This document shows positions 55,400 through 63,530 of a stretch of 64,000 nt of DNA, piece by piece. The notes under the pieces were generated by a model. It ran no database searches. It saw only the letters and a list, made by a program, of their open reading frames with translations, and was not told the DNA's origin. Origin of the DNA: Streptomyces abyssalis. Lineage in GTDB: Bacteria; Actinomycetota; Actinomycetes; Streptomycetales; Streptomycetaceae. The stretch covers positions 372,001 through 436,000 of the forward strand of contig NZ_LJGT01000036.1 of assembly GCF_001751365.1 (NCBI RefSeq), written 5' to 3'. The position numbers were made by a program, and so were the translations under genes. Position 1 is the stretch's first letter. Each line of letters opens with the position of its first letter.

Positions 55400-55589
55400 G
55401 CTCTCACCCCTTTCCGGGCCGCCGGGTTTCAGACCTGTGTTCCAGGTCTCACCGCTTGCATCCTGCGGAGGGTGTGTTGGGTGCCCCGGGTGTGAAGACC
55501 TATGCACCGCAGTTACGTGATTGCCACAACTGCCTTGTGGGCACCGGGGGGATGGCTGCCCTGTGCAGACGCCTCCGCCGGGGGCGCGG

Positions 55590-56423
55590 CTACTCCTTGA
55601 CCGCGCCGCTCAGCATGCCCTCGATGAAGCGCCGCTGCAGGGCCACGTACACCACGACGACCGGCAGCGCTATCAGCACCGACGCGGCCGCGAGCAGCGC
55701 CGTGTCGGAACTGTGCTGCCCCTGGAAGAAGGCCAGTCCGAGCGGAACCGTCCGGTGGGCCTCGTCGCTCACCATGACCAGGGCCATCAGGAACTCGTTC
55801 CACGTCCACATGAAGACGATGACGACCATGGTGGACAGCGCGGGCCTGCCCATCGGAACGAGTACGCGCCACAGCGTCGTCCAGCTGGACGCCCCGTCGA
55901 TACGGGCGGCCTCGATGACCGAGCGGGAGCTGCCCCGGAAGTACGTACGCATCCAGAACACGCCGAAGGCGAGGGACTGCGCCGTCTGCGGCAGGATCAA
56001 CGCCCAGTAGGTGTCGGTCAGTTGCCAGTACCGCAGGTCGAAGTAGAGGGGTACGACGAGGGCTTCCTGCGGCAGCGTCAGACCGAGGACGAAGAGGTAG
56101 AAGAGCAGGTTCGAGCCGGGGAAGCGCATCACGCCGAAGGCGTACGCGGCCAATACGGCGAGAACGGCCGTGGCGGTGACGACCACGGCGGCGACCAGCA
56201 CCGAGTTCGTGAGGTACGTGCCGAAGTGGCCACGGGTCCAGGCGTCCGCGAAATTGGACCAGTTGAGGCCGTCCGGCAGTGAGAAGCCGGTGTCGAGGGA
56301 GGACTGCCGGCCGAACGCGGTGGCCAGGACGCCGATCACAGGCGTGAGGCTGATGGCCGCGAAGAGCGCGAGGATGCCGTAGGTGGCACTGCGTTCGAGG
56401 CGTCCGGTCATCGGTCCGGTCAT
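55590..56423 (-). CDS. Carbohydrate ABC transporter permease (MalG family)
   Basis: 277 aa with about six membrane helices. The EAA loop is present as EAARIDGASSWTTLWRVLVP, where the ATPase docks, followed by the conserved NEFLMALVMV segment. In actinomycetes such MalG-type permeases lack their own ATPase gene and use the shared MsiK ATPase. The start overlaps the preceding permease gene by 4 nt. It is the last gene of the four-gene sugar-uptake operon. Confidence 0.93.
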   Translation of the reverse strand: MTGPMTGRLERSATYGILALFAAISLTPVIGVLATAFGRQSSLDTGFSLPDGLNWSNFADAWTRGHFGTYLTNSVLVAAVVVTATAVLAVLAAYAFGVMRFPGSNLLFYLFVLGLTLPQEALVVPLYFDLRYWQLTDTYWALILPQTAQSLAFGVFWMRTYFRGSSRSVIEAARIDGASSWTTLWRVLVPMGRPALSTMVVIVFMWTWNEFLMALVMVSDEAHRTVPLGLAFFQGQHSSDTALLAAASVLIALPVVVVYVALQRRFIEGMLSGAVKE

Positions 56424-57433
56424 CGGCTGCGTCCTTCGCTGCGTCCTTCTACGAGCCGCGCGACGGAGACCGTCAGCGCGAAGATCAGCACGGTCAGGCC
56501 GACGCCCATCGCTGCCGCCGATCCGACCTCGTTCGTCTCGAACGCGCGGTGGTAGACCTCGTACGCGGGTACGGACGTCGCGTTGCCGGGACCGCCGCTG
56601 GTGGTGATGTAGATCAGGTCGAAGTTGCGCAGTCCGGCGACGATGGTGAGCGTCAGCGCCACGGCGGTCTCCGCGCGCAGCGCGGGAAGGGTCACGGCGA
56701 AGAACTCCCGCAGCGGGCCCGCCCCGTCGATGCGCACCGCCTCGTACAGCTCACGCGGGATCCGCTGGACTCCGGCGAGGAAGAGCACCACGCAGAGACC
56801 CGTCTCGACCCAGGTGCCGATCGTGCCGACCGCGGGCAGCGCCCACGTGTAGTCCCCGAGCCAGGAGCGGGTGAGGGAGCCGAGACCGACGGCGCGGAGG
56901 GTGTCGTTGAGCAGCCCGTCCGGCGCAAGGATGGAGCGCCAGGCGACGCCGACGACGACCATCGCCAGCACCTGCGGCAGGAAGAGCACGGTGCGGAAGA
57001 ACGTCATGCCCCGCACCCGGAAGCGGGAGAGCGCCGCAGCCAGCATCAGCCCCAGGGCGACGGGCAGCGCGGCGTAGAAGACGAGCAGCGACAGGGCGTG
57101 CAGGAACGGGGCGCGCAGCGACGGATCGGTCAGCAGGGCACGGTAGTTGTCCGTTCCGGCCCAGGTGGCGGCGGTCAGTCCGTCCCAGTGGAGCAGCGAC
57201 AGCCACACCGTCTGCCCGAGGGGGACGAGGAGGAAGACGGCGTAGAGCGCCAGGGCGGGCAGTACGTAGAGGTAGCCGACGGCGCGGGGCTGCCCGGGGG
57301 CCCGGCGGCGGTAGCGGCCGGCGGTGTGCCGCAGCAGACGTACGGGCAGGCCCGCACGGCCGCCGTCCCGGTCAGGCCCCGCACCGGCTGCGGCACCGGT
57401 TGCGGCATCGGTCGCCGTGGGCGGGGCGCTCAC
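56420..57433 (-). CDS. Carbohydrate ABC transporter permease (MalF family)
   Basis: 337 aa. The N-terminal 45 residues are hydrophilic and Gly/Ala/Arg-rich; then about six membrane helices follow with the EAA loop EAVRIDGAGPLREFFAVTLP. The C-terminal part keeps GVGLTVLIFALTVSVARL. It forms the channel with the MalG-type partner. The start and stop overlap neighbours by 4 nt (ATGA/GTGA), so the three transport genes are translationally coupled. Confidence 0.93.
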   Translation of the reverse strand: MSAPPTATDAATGAAAGAGPDRDGGRAGLPVRLLRHTAGRYRRRAPGQPRAVGYLYVLPALALYAVFLLVPLGQTVWLSLLHWDGLTAATWAGTDNYRALLTDPSLRAPFLHALSLLVFYAALPVALGLMLAAALSRFRVRGMTFFRTVLFLPQVLAMVVVGVAWRSILAPDGLLNDTLRAVGLGSLTRSWLGDYTWALPAVGTIGTWVETGLCVVLFLAGVQRIPRELYEAVRIDGAGPLREFFAVTLPALRAETAVALTLTIVAGLRNFDLIYITTSGGPGNATSVPAYEVYHRAFETNEVGSAAAMGVGLTVLIFALTVSVARLVEGRSEGRSR

Positions 57434-58902
57434 GGCTTCGGCTTCCCTTCGGCGCGCTTCTTCTCCTGGCTGTTCTTCTTGTCCTGGAAGGCGGTGTAGG
57501 AGCGCTGCATCTTCGACGACAGCTCGTCAGGCGAGAGCGAGCCGTTGACGACGCCCTGGAGGTCGGCGGAGAGCGAGTCGTAGAAGTCGGGGGTGGTGTA
57601 GTCGAGATACGGCACGAGGCCGTCGGCGGCGTTGAGCTGCTCCCAGCCCTCGACCATCTGCTCGTCGACGCTGCCTTCGGGGACTTCGCGGGAGGCGCTT
57701 CCCGGTACGGCCGGCAGTACGCCCTCCTCTGTCATCACGTCGGCCGCGTGCCGGCTGGTGATGAAGTCCAGGTAGGCGGCGGCCACTTGGGGGTGCCGGG
57801 ACTTCGATGTGACCGACCACGCGAGGCCCTGTCCGCCGGTCGTGACGGGCTCGGCGCCCCTTTCCGCGGGAGGCGGCGGCATGAATCCGAGCTTGTCGCC
57901 CATCGACTTCTTCAGATCCGGCAGCTGCCAGGTGCCGGTGATGAGGAAGGCGCCCTCGCCGTCGGCGAACTTCTTCGCGGCGTCGTCGTAGCCCGTGCCG
58001 TTGGCGCCCTCGGGGATGTAGCCCTTCTTCTTCCAGTCGGCGAGGGTGCGGGCGGCCTCCCGCGTCGGCTCGTTGTCGAAGCCCTTGCCCCGTCCGAAGA
58101 CGCTCTCGCGGGCCTCCTCGGCTCCGCCTGCCTGGTTCTGCAGGACGCCGAAGGTGTGGATCGCCGGGTACTTGTCCAAGTTGCCGAACTGGACGGGGAG
58201 TTCGCCCTCGTCCTTGATCTCCGGCAGAGCGTCCGTCAGCTCGCCCCAGGTCCCGGGGGGCTTCACGCCGGCCTTCTCCAGTACGTCCTCGTTGTAGTAG
58301 ACGCCGATGTATTCGCCGGTCTGGGAGATGCCGTAGAGCCGTCCGGTGCCGAAGTCCCGGCCGTCGGCGGACACGCGGTTGAGGTTGAGGAGCGTGGAGG
58401 GATAGCGGGTGTTCCAGGCGTAGAGGCCGGCGTAGTCGTCGAGCGGGGTGAGAAGGCCGGCCTGCACGAAGGCCACCATGTCGGGATAGCCCTGGTTGGC
58501 CTGGATCACGTCCGGCGGCCTGTTCCCCGAAATGGCCAGCTTCAGCGTCGTCTTGAGGTCGGAGAAGCTGCGGGCGACGCGCTTGATGCGGATGTTGGGG
58601 TACTTCTTCTCGAACTCGGCGTTGAGCCGCTCCAGTTCGTCGTTCTGGCCGCCGCGTACCTCCTGGTCCCAGACCGTGAGGGTGGCCTTCCCCGCCTTGG
58701 ACGGGTCGGGCTTCGCGGTGGCGCCCGCCCCGGGTACGCCCGCGCCCGCCGCGCCGGAGCCGTCGGTGCCGGGCACGCAGGCGGCGGCGAGCAGCATGCC
58801 GGCCGCGGCCAGCGCGAGCGGCACCGTCCGCCTGCGGTGCCGGCTGTGCGGCCGGCGCGGGCTCGTGCCGCTGTCCGTGCCCGTCACTCGTGCAGAGCGC
58901 AT
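57430..58902 (-). CDS. Sugar ABC transporter solute-binding lipoprotein (family 1)
   Basis: 490 aa from the ATG at 58902 (GAGGAGAC upstream). A long basic leader is followed by a signal peptide with lipobox LLAAAC (Cys near res 42) for lipid anchoring. The mature part is a type I sugar-binding protein: TLTVWDQEVRGGQNDELERL, RPPDVIQANQGYPDMVAF, GEYIGVYYNEDVLEKAGVKPPGTW and DFITSRHAADVMTEEGVLP. It binds an oligosaccharide outside the membrane for the two permeases. It begins 58 nt after the PfkB kinase gene. Confidence 0.94.
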   Translation of the reverse strand: MRSARVTGTDSGTSPRRPHSRHRRRTVPLALAAAGMLLAAACVPGTDGSGAAGAGVPGAGATAKPDPSKAGKATLTVWDQEVRGGQNDELERLNAEFEKKYPNIRIKRVARSFSDLKTTLKLAISGNRPPDVIQANQGYPDMVAFVQAGLLTPLDDYAGLYAWNTRYPSTLLNLNRVSADGRDFGTGRLYGISQTGEYIGVYYNEDVLEKAGVKPPGTWGELTDALPEIKDEGELPVQFGNLDKYPAIHTFGVLQNQAGGAEEARESVFGRGKGFDNEPTREAARTLADWKKKGYIPEGANGTGYDDAAKKFADGEGAFLITGTWQLPDLKKSMGDKLGFMPPPPAERGAEPVTTGGQGLAWSVTSKSRHPQVAAAYLDFITSRHAADVMTEEGVLPAVPGSASREVPEGSVDEQMVEGWEQLNAADGLVPYLDYTTPDFYDSLSADLQGVVNGSLSPDELSSKMQRSYTAFQDKKNSQEKKRAEGKPKP

Positions 58903-58960
58903 GGGAGTCTCCTCTCGGCGGGACCGCGCGGTACGGGCCGGGCCCGTACCGCCGCCCCGG

Positions 58961-60070
58961 TCAGGACGCACGGAAACCGATGGTGGGGGTGGCCCGGCGG
59001 AGCGCCGAGCCGCGTGCCGCCCCGGGAAGCAGCTCGGACAGGAAGGCGTACCGCCGCATCACCTCGTCGCTCTGCCCGCCGCAGCGCGTGGCGTACTGCC
59101 ACCAGGCGGCGACCTCGGGCCAGCCGGGCGCGGAGAGCGAGCCGCCGAAGTGCTGTACGGACAGGGCGGCGGTGAGGTTGGCGAAGGCGAGCCGGTCGGC
59201 GAGCGGCCAGCCGGCGAGTGTCCCGGTGATGAAGCCGGCGACGAAGACGTCTCCGGCACCGGTCGGGTCGAGCGCCTGGACGGGCAGAGCGGGCAGGTCG
59301 GCGCTCTCACCGGTGAGCGAGTCGACTGCCACGGCCCCTCCGGAGCCCTTGGTGACGACGGCGATCGGGACGAGCTCGGCCAGTGCCCGCACCGCCTCCT
59401 CGGGACTGCCAGTGCGGGTGTAGTGCTGGGCCTCGGCGGCGTTGGGCAGGAAGGCGTGGCAGTAGGAGAGGTCGGCGAGGGTGTCCGGGTCCCAGGCGCC
59501 GGTGTCGTCCCAGCCGACGTCGGCGAAGACCTTGCTGCCCTCGTCGCAGGCCTCGCGGACCCAGCTCTCCAGCCGGCCCGGAGCAAGGTCGGTGAAGCAG
59601 GCGCGGGAGCGGGGACGCCCGGCCGCGCGTACGCAGGGGGCGGGGGCCTCGTGTCCGTGGGAGACCATCGTCCGCTCTCCCTCGTACGCCATGGAGACGG
59701 TGACGGGCGAGTGCCAGCCCTGCGCGCGGTGGGACGGGGCGAGGTCGATGCCTTCGCTGTCGGCGAGGGACTCCCAGCAGTAGTCGCCGTAGACGTCGTC
59801 GCCGAACGCGGCGGCCAGCGAGGTGCGCAGGCCGAGACGGCGCAGGGCGGTGGCCATGTTGGCGACGCCGCCGGGGGACGATCCCATGCCGCGGGCCCAG
59901 GACTCGGTGCCCCGTACGGGCGCGTGGTCGAGGCCCGTGAAGATGATGTCGAGGAAGACGGTGCCGGTCAGGAAGACGTCCTGCTCCGGGCCGCCGTCGT
60001 CGCGCAGGGCCGACAGCGGGTCCAGGGCCGCCGATGTCGGCGCGGGCTGCGCGCTCCCGGTCGTGCTCAT
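58961..60070 (-). CDS. PfkB family carbohydrate kinase
   Basis: 369 aa. The two PfkB signatures are visible: GGVANMATALRRLG (res 68-80, signature 1) and DPTGAGDVFVAGF (res 268-280, signature 2) with catalytic Asp274. The family phosphorylates sugars or nucleosides (ribokinase, fructokinase, tagatose kinase and others). It is the first gene of the sugar operon, next to the solute-binding protein, so it probably phosphorylates the imported sugar or a breakdown product. GGGCGGGAAGGGCG precedes the start at 60070. Specificity unknown. Confidence 0.92.
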   Translation of the reverse strand: MSTTGSAQPAPTSAALDPLSALRDDGGPEQDVFLTGTVFLDIIFTGLDHAPVRGTESWARGMGSSPGGVANMATALRRLGLRTSLAAAFGDDVYGDYCWESLADSEGIDLAPSHRAQGWHSPVTVSMAYEGERTMVSHGHEAPAPCVRAAGRPRSRACFTDLAPGRLESWVREACDEGSKVFADVGWDDTGAWDPDTLADLSYCHAFLPNAAEAQHYTRTGSPEEAVRALAELVPIAVVTKGSGGAVAVDSLTGESADLPALPVQALDPTGAGDVFVAGFITGTLAGWPLADRLAFANLTAALSVQHFGGSLSAPGWPEVAAWWQYATRCGGQSDEVMRRYAFLSELLPGAARGSALRRATPTIGFRAS

Positions 60071-60145
60071 CGCCCTTCCCGCCCCCTTCCGCGGCCCTTC
60101 GGCTCCGCATCGACTGCCGCGGTCCCTCGATGCTTTGAGCGACAC

Positions 60146-60173
60146 CTTGCACGTCAGCGGCAGCGAGTGCAAG
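60146..60173. promoter_or_regulatory. Inverted repeat CTTGCAC-N14-GTGCAAG in the kinase/DeoR divergent region
   Basis: Perfect 7-bp arms separated by 14 bp lie between the divergent kinase and DeoR genes. Downstream, a direct repeat CACTCGCGC at 60184-60192 and 60202-60210 (18 bp apart) lies close before the DeoR start. Either may be the DeoR-family operator. Position is the only evidence. Confidence 0.5.
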
Positions 60174-60222
60174 ACCCCGGTCACACTCGCGCAAAGACGC
60201 TCACTCGCGCTACATTGCCGAC

Positions 60223-60999
60223 ATGTTGCGCGAGACCCGGCACGAGCAGCTGCTGAAGCTGCTCCGCGAGGAGGGCGTGCTGCCCGTCGGGCGGATCGCA
60301 CAGCGTCTCGGCGTCAGCGAGGCCACCGCGCGCCGCGACCTGACCGACCTGGACAGGGCCGGAATGCTGACGCGTGTCTACGGTGGCGCCGTGGCCCGCG
60401 GCCCCGTCGAGCGCCCCTTCGCGGCGGAGGAGGCCGAGGGCCGTGCAGGCAGGGACGCGGTCGCCCGTACCGCCGCCGCGACCGTCGAGGACGGCGAGAC
60501 GGTGCTGCTCGACATCGGCACCACGACCCTGCAGCTCGCGCGGCGGCTGCGCGGCCGGAGCATCACGGTGGCGACCAGCAACCTCGCCGTCTACGACGAG
60601 CTCAAGGACGACCCGGAGGTCACGCTCGTGCTGCTCGGCGGCCAGGTGCGCCGCAACTACCGTTCGCTGGTCGGTCCGTTGACGCAGTCGGGCCTGGGCC
60701 AGCTCTACGCGGACCGGCTCTTCCTCGGCACCAGCGGCGTGCTCCCGGACGGCCGTGTGCTCGACACCACCGACGTCGAAGTGCCCGTCAAACAGGCGAT
60801 GCTGGCGGCGGCGCGGCACGTCGTGCTGCTCGCCACCGCGCGGAAGTTCCCCGGTACGGGGACGGCCCGTATCTGCGGACCCCAGGACATCGACGCACTG
60901 ATCACCAATCAGGCATCCGACCCCGGCACCCTCGCCGTCTTCCGCGAGGCCGGAGTGGAAGTGACAGCTGTGGACGCGGAGTTGGAGGGACGGCGATGA
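60223..60999 (+). CDS. DeoR family transcriptional regulator
   Basis: 258 aa. The N-terminal winged helix (res ~5-55, with VGRIAQRLGVSEATARRDLTDLD as HTH) is followed by a DeoR sensor domain with the sugar-phosphate binding pattern: DGETVLLDIGTTTLQLARRL, VATSNLAVYDEL, VLLGGQVRRNYRSLVGP and KQAMLAAARHVVLLATARKF. DeoR proteins usually sense phosphorylated sugars, which fits the PfkB kinase and the GH4 enzyme. It overlaps the GH4 gene by 4 nt (ATGA), so both are controlled together. Confidence 0.93.
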   Translation: MLRETRHEQLLKLLREEGVLPVGRIAQRLGVSEATARRDLTDLDRAGMLTRVYGGAVARGPVERPFAAEEAEGRAGRDAVARTAAATVEDGETVLLDIGTTTLQLARRLRGRSITVATSNLAVYDELKDDPEVTLVLLGGQVRRNYRSLVGPLTQSGLGQLYADRLFLGTSGVLPDGRVLDTTDVEVPVKQAMLAAARHVVLLATARKFPGTGTARICGPQDIDALITNQASDPGTLAVFREAGVEVTAVDAELEGRR

Positions 61000-62342
61000 G
61001 GCTGACCGTGCTGGGCGGCGGCGGGTTCCGGGTACCGCTGGTGCACCGGGCGCTGCTGGAGGACGAGGGCGACGACGCGGGCCGCGTCACCGAACTCGTG
61101 CTGCACGACACCGACTCGGGCCGCCTGGACGCCGTCACGGCAGTCCTCGCCCACCAGGCGGCACGGCACACGGGCCGTCCCGCTCCCGCCGTACGGGCCA
61201 CGACCGGCCTCGACGAGGCGCTGCGCGGCGCGGACTTCGTCTTCTCCGCCGTCCGCGTCGGCGGTCTGGAGGGCCGTACCCGCGACGAACGTGTTCCGCT
61301 CGCCGAGGGCGTGCTCGGCCAGGAGACGGTGGGCGCGGGCGGGGTGCTCTACGGGCTGCGGACGCTTCCCGTCGCCGTGCGGATCGCCGAACGCATCGCC
61401 GAAGTCGCCCCCGACGCCTGGGTCATCAACTTCACCAACCCGGCGGGCATGGTCACCGAGGCGATGAGCCGCGTCTTCCGCGAACGCGGCCTGGGCGAGC
61501 GGGTGATCGGCATCTGCGACTCCCCGGTCGGCCTGTGCCGGCGGGCCGCCCGCGCCCTGGGCGCCGACCCCGGCCGCGCGGACTACGACTACGTGGGCCT
61601 CAACCATCTCGGCTGGCTGCGCCGCGTCGTCGTGGACGGACGGGACCGGCTGCCCGGACTCCTCGCGGACGGGGGCCGGCTGGAGTCCTTCGAGGAGGGA
61701 AGGCTCTTCGGCGCCGGCTGGCTGCAGGCGCTGGGCGCGCTGCCCAACGAGTATCTGCACTACTACTACTTCAACCGGGAGGCCGTCGCCGCGATCCGGG
61801 ACGCGCAGGCCACCCGCGGCGAGTTCCTGCGCGAGCAGCAGTCCCGCTTCTACGCCGGACCGCACCCCCGCGACCCCGCCGGTGCGTACGCGGCCTGGGA
61901 ACGTACACGCCGGGAACGCGAGGAGACCTACATGGCCGAGAGCCGTGAGGCCACGGGCGGATGGGAACGCGACAGCTGCGACCTGGAAGGGGGCGGGTAC
62001 GACCGTGTCGCCCTCGCCCTGATGCGCGCCGTCTCCCGCAACGAGCGCACCACCCTGATCCTCAACGTGCCCAACCGCACGGCCGTGCCGGGCCTGGACG
62101 CCGAGGCTGTGGTGGAGGTGCCGTGCCTCGTCGACGCGGGCGGCGCCCGGCCGCTGTCGGCCGGCCCCGTCGCCCCGGACCAGCTCGGGCTGATGCTCCA
62201 GCTCAAGGCGGTGGAACGCGCGGCGATCGAGGCGGCGGCCGGCGGCTCACGTCCCGCGGCGCTCCGGGCCCTGGCTCTGCATCCCCTGGTGGACTCGGTA
62301 CGCGTCGCCGGGCGCATCCTCGACGCGGCGGGCGGCGTGTGA
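60996..62342 (+). CDS. Glycoside hydrolase family 4 (6-phospho-beta-glucosidase-like)
   Basis: 448 aa. NAD-dependent GH4 motifs: LTVLGGGGFRVPLVHRALL (nucleotide binding), FTNPAGMVTEA, IGICDSPVGLC (metal Cys174) and LNHLGWL (His204 metal ligand). GH4 enzymes oxidise and re-reduce the sugar C3 and need NAD+ and Mn2+; most act on 6-phosphorylated disaccharides made by the PTS. Here the transporter is an ABC system, so the substrate may be free or phosphorylated by the adjacent PfkB kinase. It follows deoR with coupled start and ends in a convergent gap with the hydroxyacid dehydrogenase. Confidence 0.92.
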   Translation: MRLTVLGGGGFRVPLVHRALLEDEGDDAGRVTELVLHDTDSGRLDAVTAVLAHQAARHTGRPAPAVRATTGLDEALRGADFVFSAVRVGGLEGRTRDERVPLAEGVLGQETVGAGGVLYGLRTLPVAVRIAERIAEVAPDAWVINFTNPAGMVTEAMSRVFRERGLGERVIGICDSPVGLCRRAARALGADPGRADYDYVGLNHLGWLRRVVVDGRDRLPGLLADGGRLESFEEGRLFGAGWLQALGALPNEYLHYYYFNREAVAAIRDAQATRGEFLREQQSRFYAGPHPRDPAGAYAAWERTRREREETYMAESREATGGWERDSCDLEGGGYDRVALALMRAVSRNERTTLILNVPNRTAVPGLDAEAVVEVPCLVDAGGARPLSAGPVAPDQLGLMLQLKAVERAAIEAAAGGSRPAALRALALHPLVDSVRVAGRILDAAGGV

Positions 62343-62385
62343 ACGACCGCGCCGGGCTCGGAGTGCTCGGAGTCCGCGACGCGGT

Positions 62386-63333
62386 TCAGGGCCGGGGGAA
62401 GGAGTTGAGGAGCGGCTCCCCCGCGGCGTAACGGCGGACCTGCTCCACGACGAGCCGCTCCGCGCGCGGCCTGAACGTGGCGGAGCCGCCCGCCACATGG
62501 GGGGTGATCAGCACGCCGGGCTGCCGCCGCAGCGCGTGGTCCCCCGGCAGCGGTTCGGGGTCGGTGACGTCGAGGGCCGCGCGCAGCCGTCCCCCTCGGA
62601 CCTCCTCCAGCAGCGCCCCCGTGTCGAGGGTACGGCCGCGTCCGACGTTGACGACGAGCGCGCCGTCGGGCAGCGCGGCCAGCTGCGCCTTGCCGAACAG
62701 GCCTGCCGTGGCGGGGGTTTCGGGGAGGACGAGGACGGCGATGTCCACGTCCGGCAGCAGCTGCGGCAGGGCCGTGACGGCATGCACGTCCTCCTCGGGC
62801 CTGGCCCGCCGTGCGACCCGCACGACCTCCGCCTCGCACGCCAGCAGCCGCTTCTCCAGGGCCTGTCCGATCGATCCGTAGCCCACGACGGCGACGCGGG
62901 AGTCGGCGAGCGAACGCGTGAAGTGCGGTGCCCAGCGGCCGGCTTGCTGGTCCGCGACCCACACGGGAAGGTCGCGCTGCGCGGCGAGCATCAGGCCGAG
63001 GGCGTGTTCGGCGGTGCTGGCGTCGTGCAGGCCGCGGCCGTTGTACAGGCGTGCGCCCTCGGGCATCACCGGCAGCAGCTTCTCGACGCCGGCGCTGAGG
63101 GACTGCACCGCCCGTACGGCGGGGAGCCGCGGGAGCAGACGCTCAGCGCCCGGAACGGCGTACGGCATCACCCACAGGGCGGTCGACTCCAGGACACCGG
63201 CGGGCAGTTCGTCCTCCGGGGTGAGTCCGTCCCAGACGTGTACGCGGACGTTCGGGGGCCACGGCCCGTGCCGTGCGTCGAGGCCGGACCAGGGCAGGAG
63301 CACCCCGACTGCGGTATCGGTCGTGTCGGACAT
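62386..63333 (-). CDS. D-2-hydroxyacid dehydrogenase (glyoxylate/phosphoglycerate type)
   Basis: 315 aa from the ATG at 63333 (GAGGAGAG upstream; the open frame to 63579 has no better start). Rossmann motif VVGYGSIGQALEKRL, catalytic Arg in VVNVGRGRTLDTGAL, Glu in DVTDPEPLPGDHAL and His in ITPHVAGGSATF are all visible. These enzymes reduce glyoxylate, hydroxypyruvate or other 2-keto acids. The window-edge MFS transporter is divergent, 197 nt away, suggesting a small uptake and reduction module for a hydroxy or keto acid. Substrate unknown. Confidence 0.92.
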   Translation of the reverse strand: MSDTTDTAVGVLLPWSGLDARHGPWPPNVRVHVWDGLTPEDELPAGVLESTALWVMPYAVPGAERLLPRLPAVRAVQSLSAGVEKLLPVMPEGARLYNGRGLHDASTAEHALGLMLAAQRDLPVWVADQQAGRWAPHFTRSLADSRVAVVGYGSIGQALEKRLLACEAEVVRVARRARPEEDVHAVTALPQLLPDVDIAVLVLPETPATAGLFGKAQLAALPDGALVVNVGRGRTLDTGALLEEVRGGRLRAALDVTDPEPLPGDHALRRQPGVLITPHVAGGSATFRPRAERLVVEQVRRYAAGEPLLNSFPRP

Positions 63334-63530
63334 CGGCGTGTGACTCTCCTCGTCGGATGCGGCGGATTCGGCGGACGGTTGGGGACGACGAAGGGACGGA
63401 CATACCGGACGTCGGCCGCGGTGAAGCCACTCCGACCCGTCCGCTGCCATTGACCCGCCCCTCTCACACTCGTAACGTCCTTCCCGCCCAGTGAAACACT
63501 TTCCACCCGACGGAAAAAGGGGGTCCGGGA

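Noticed and set aside
59823-60995. An 839-codon frame joining upstream sequence to the GH4 enzyme
   Set aside because: The upstream part lies inside the kinase (antisense) and deoR (other frame). GH4 begins at 60996 with its NAD-binding motif.
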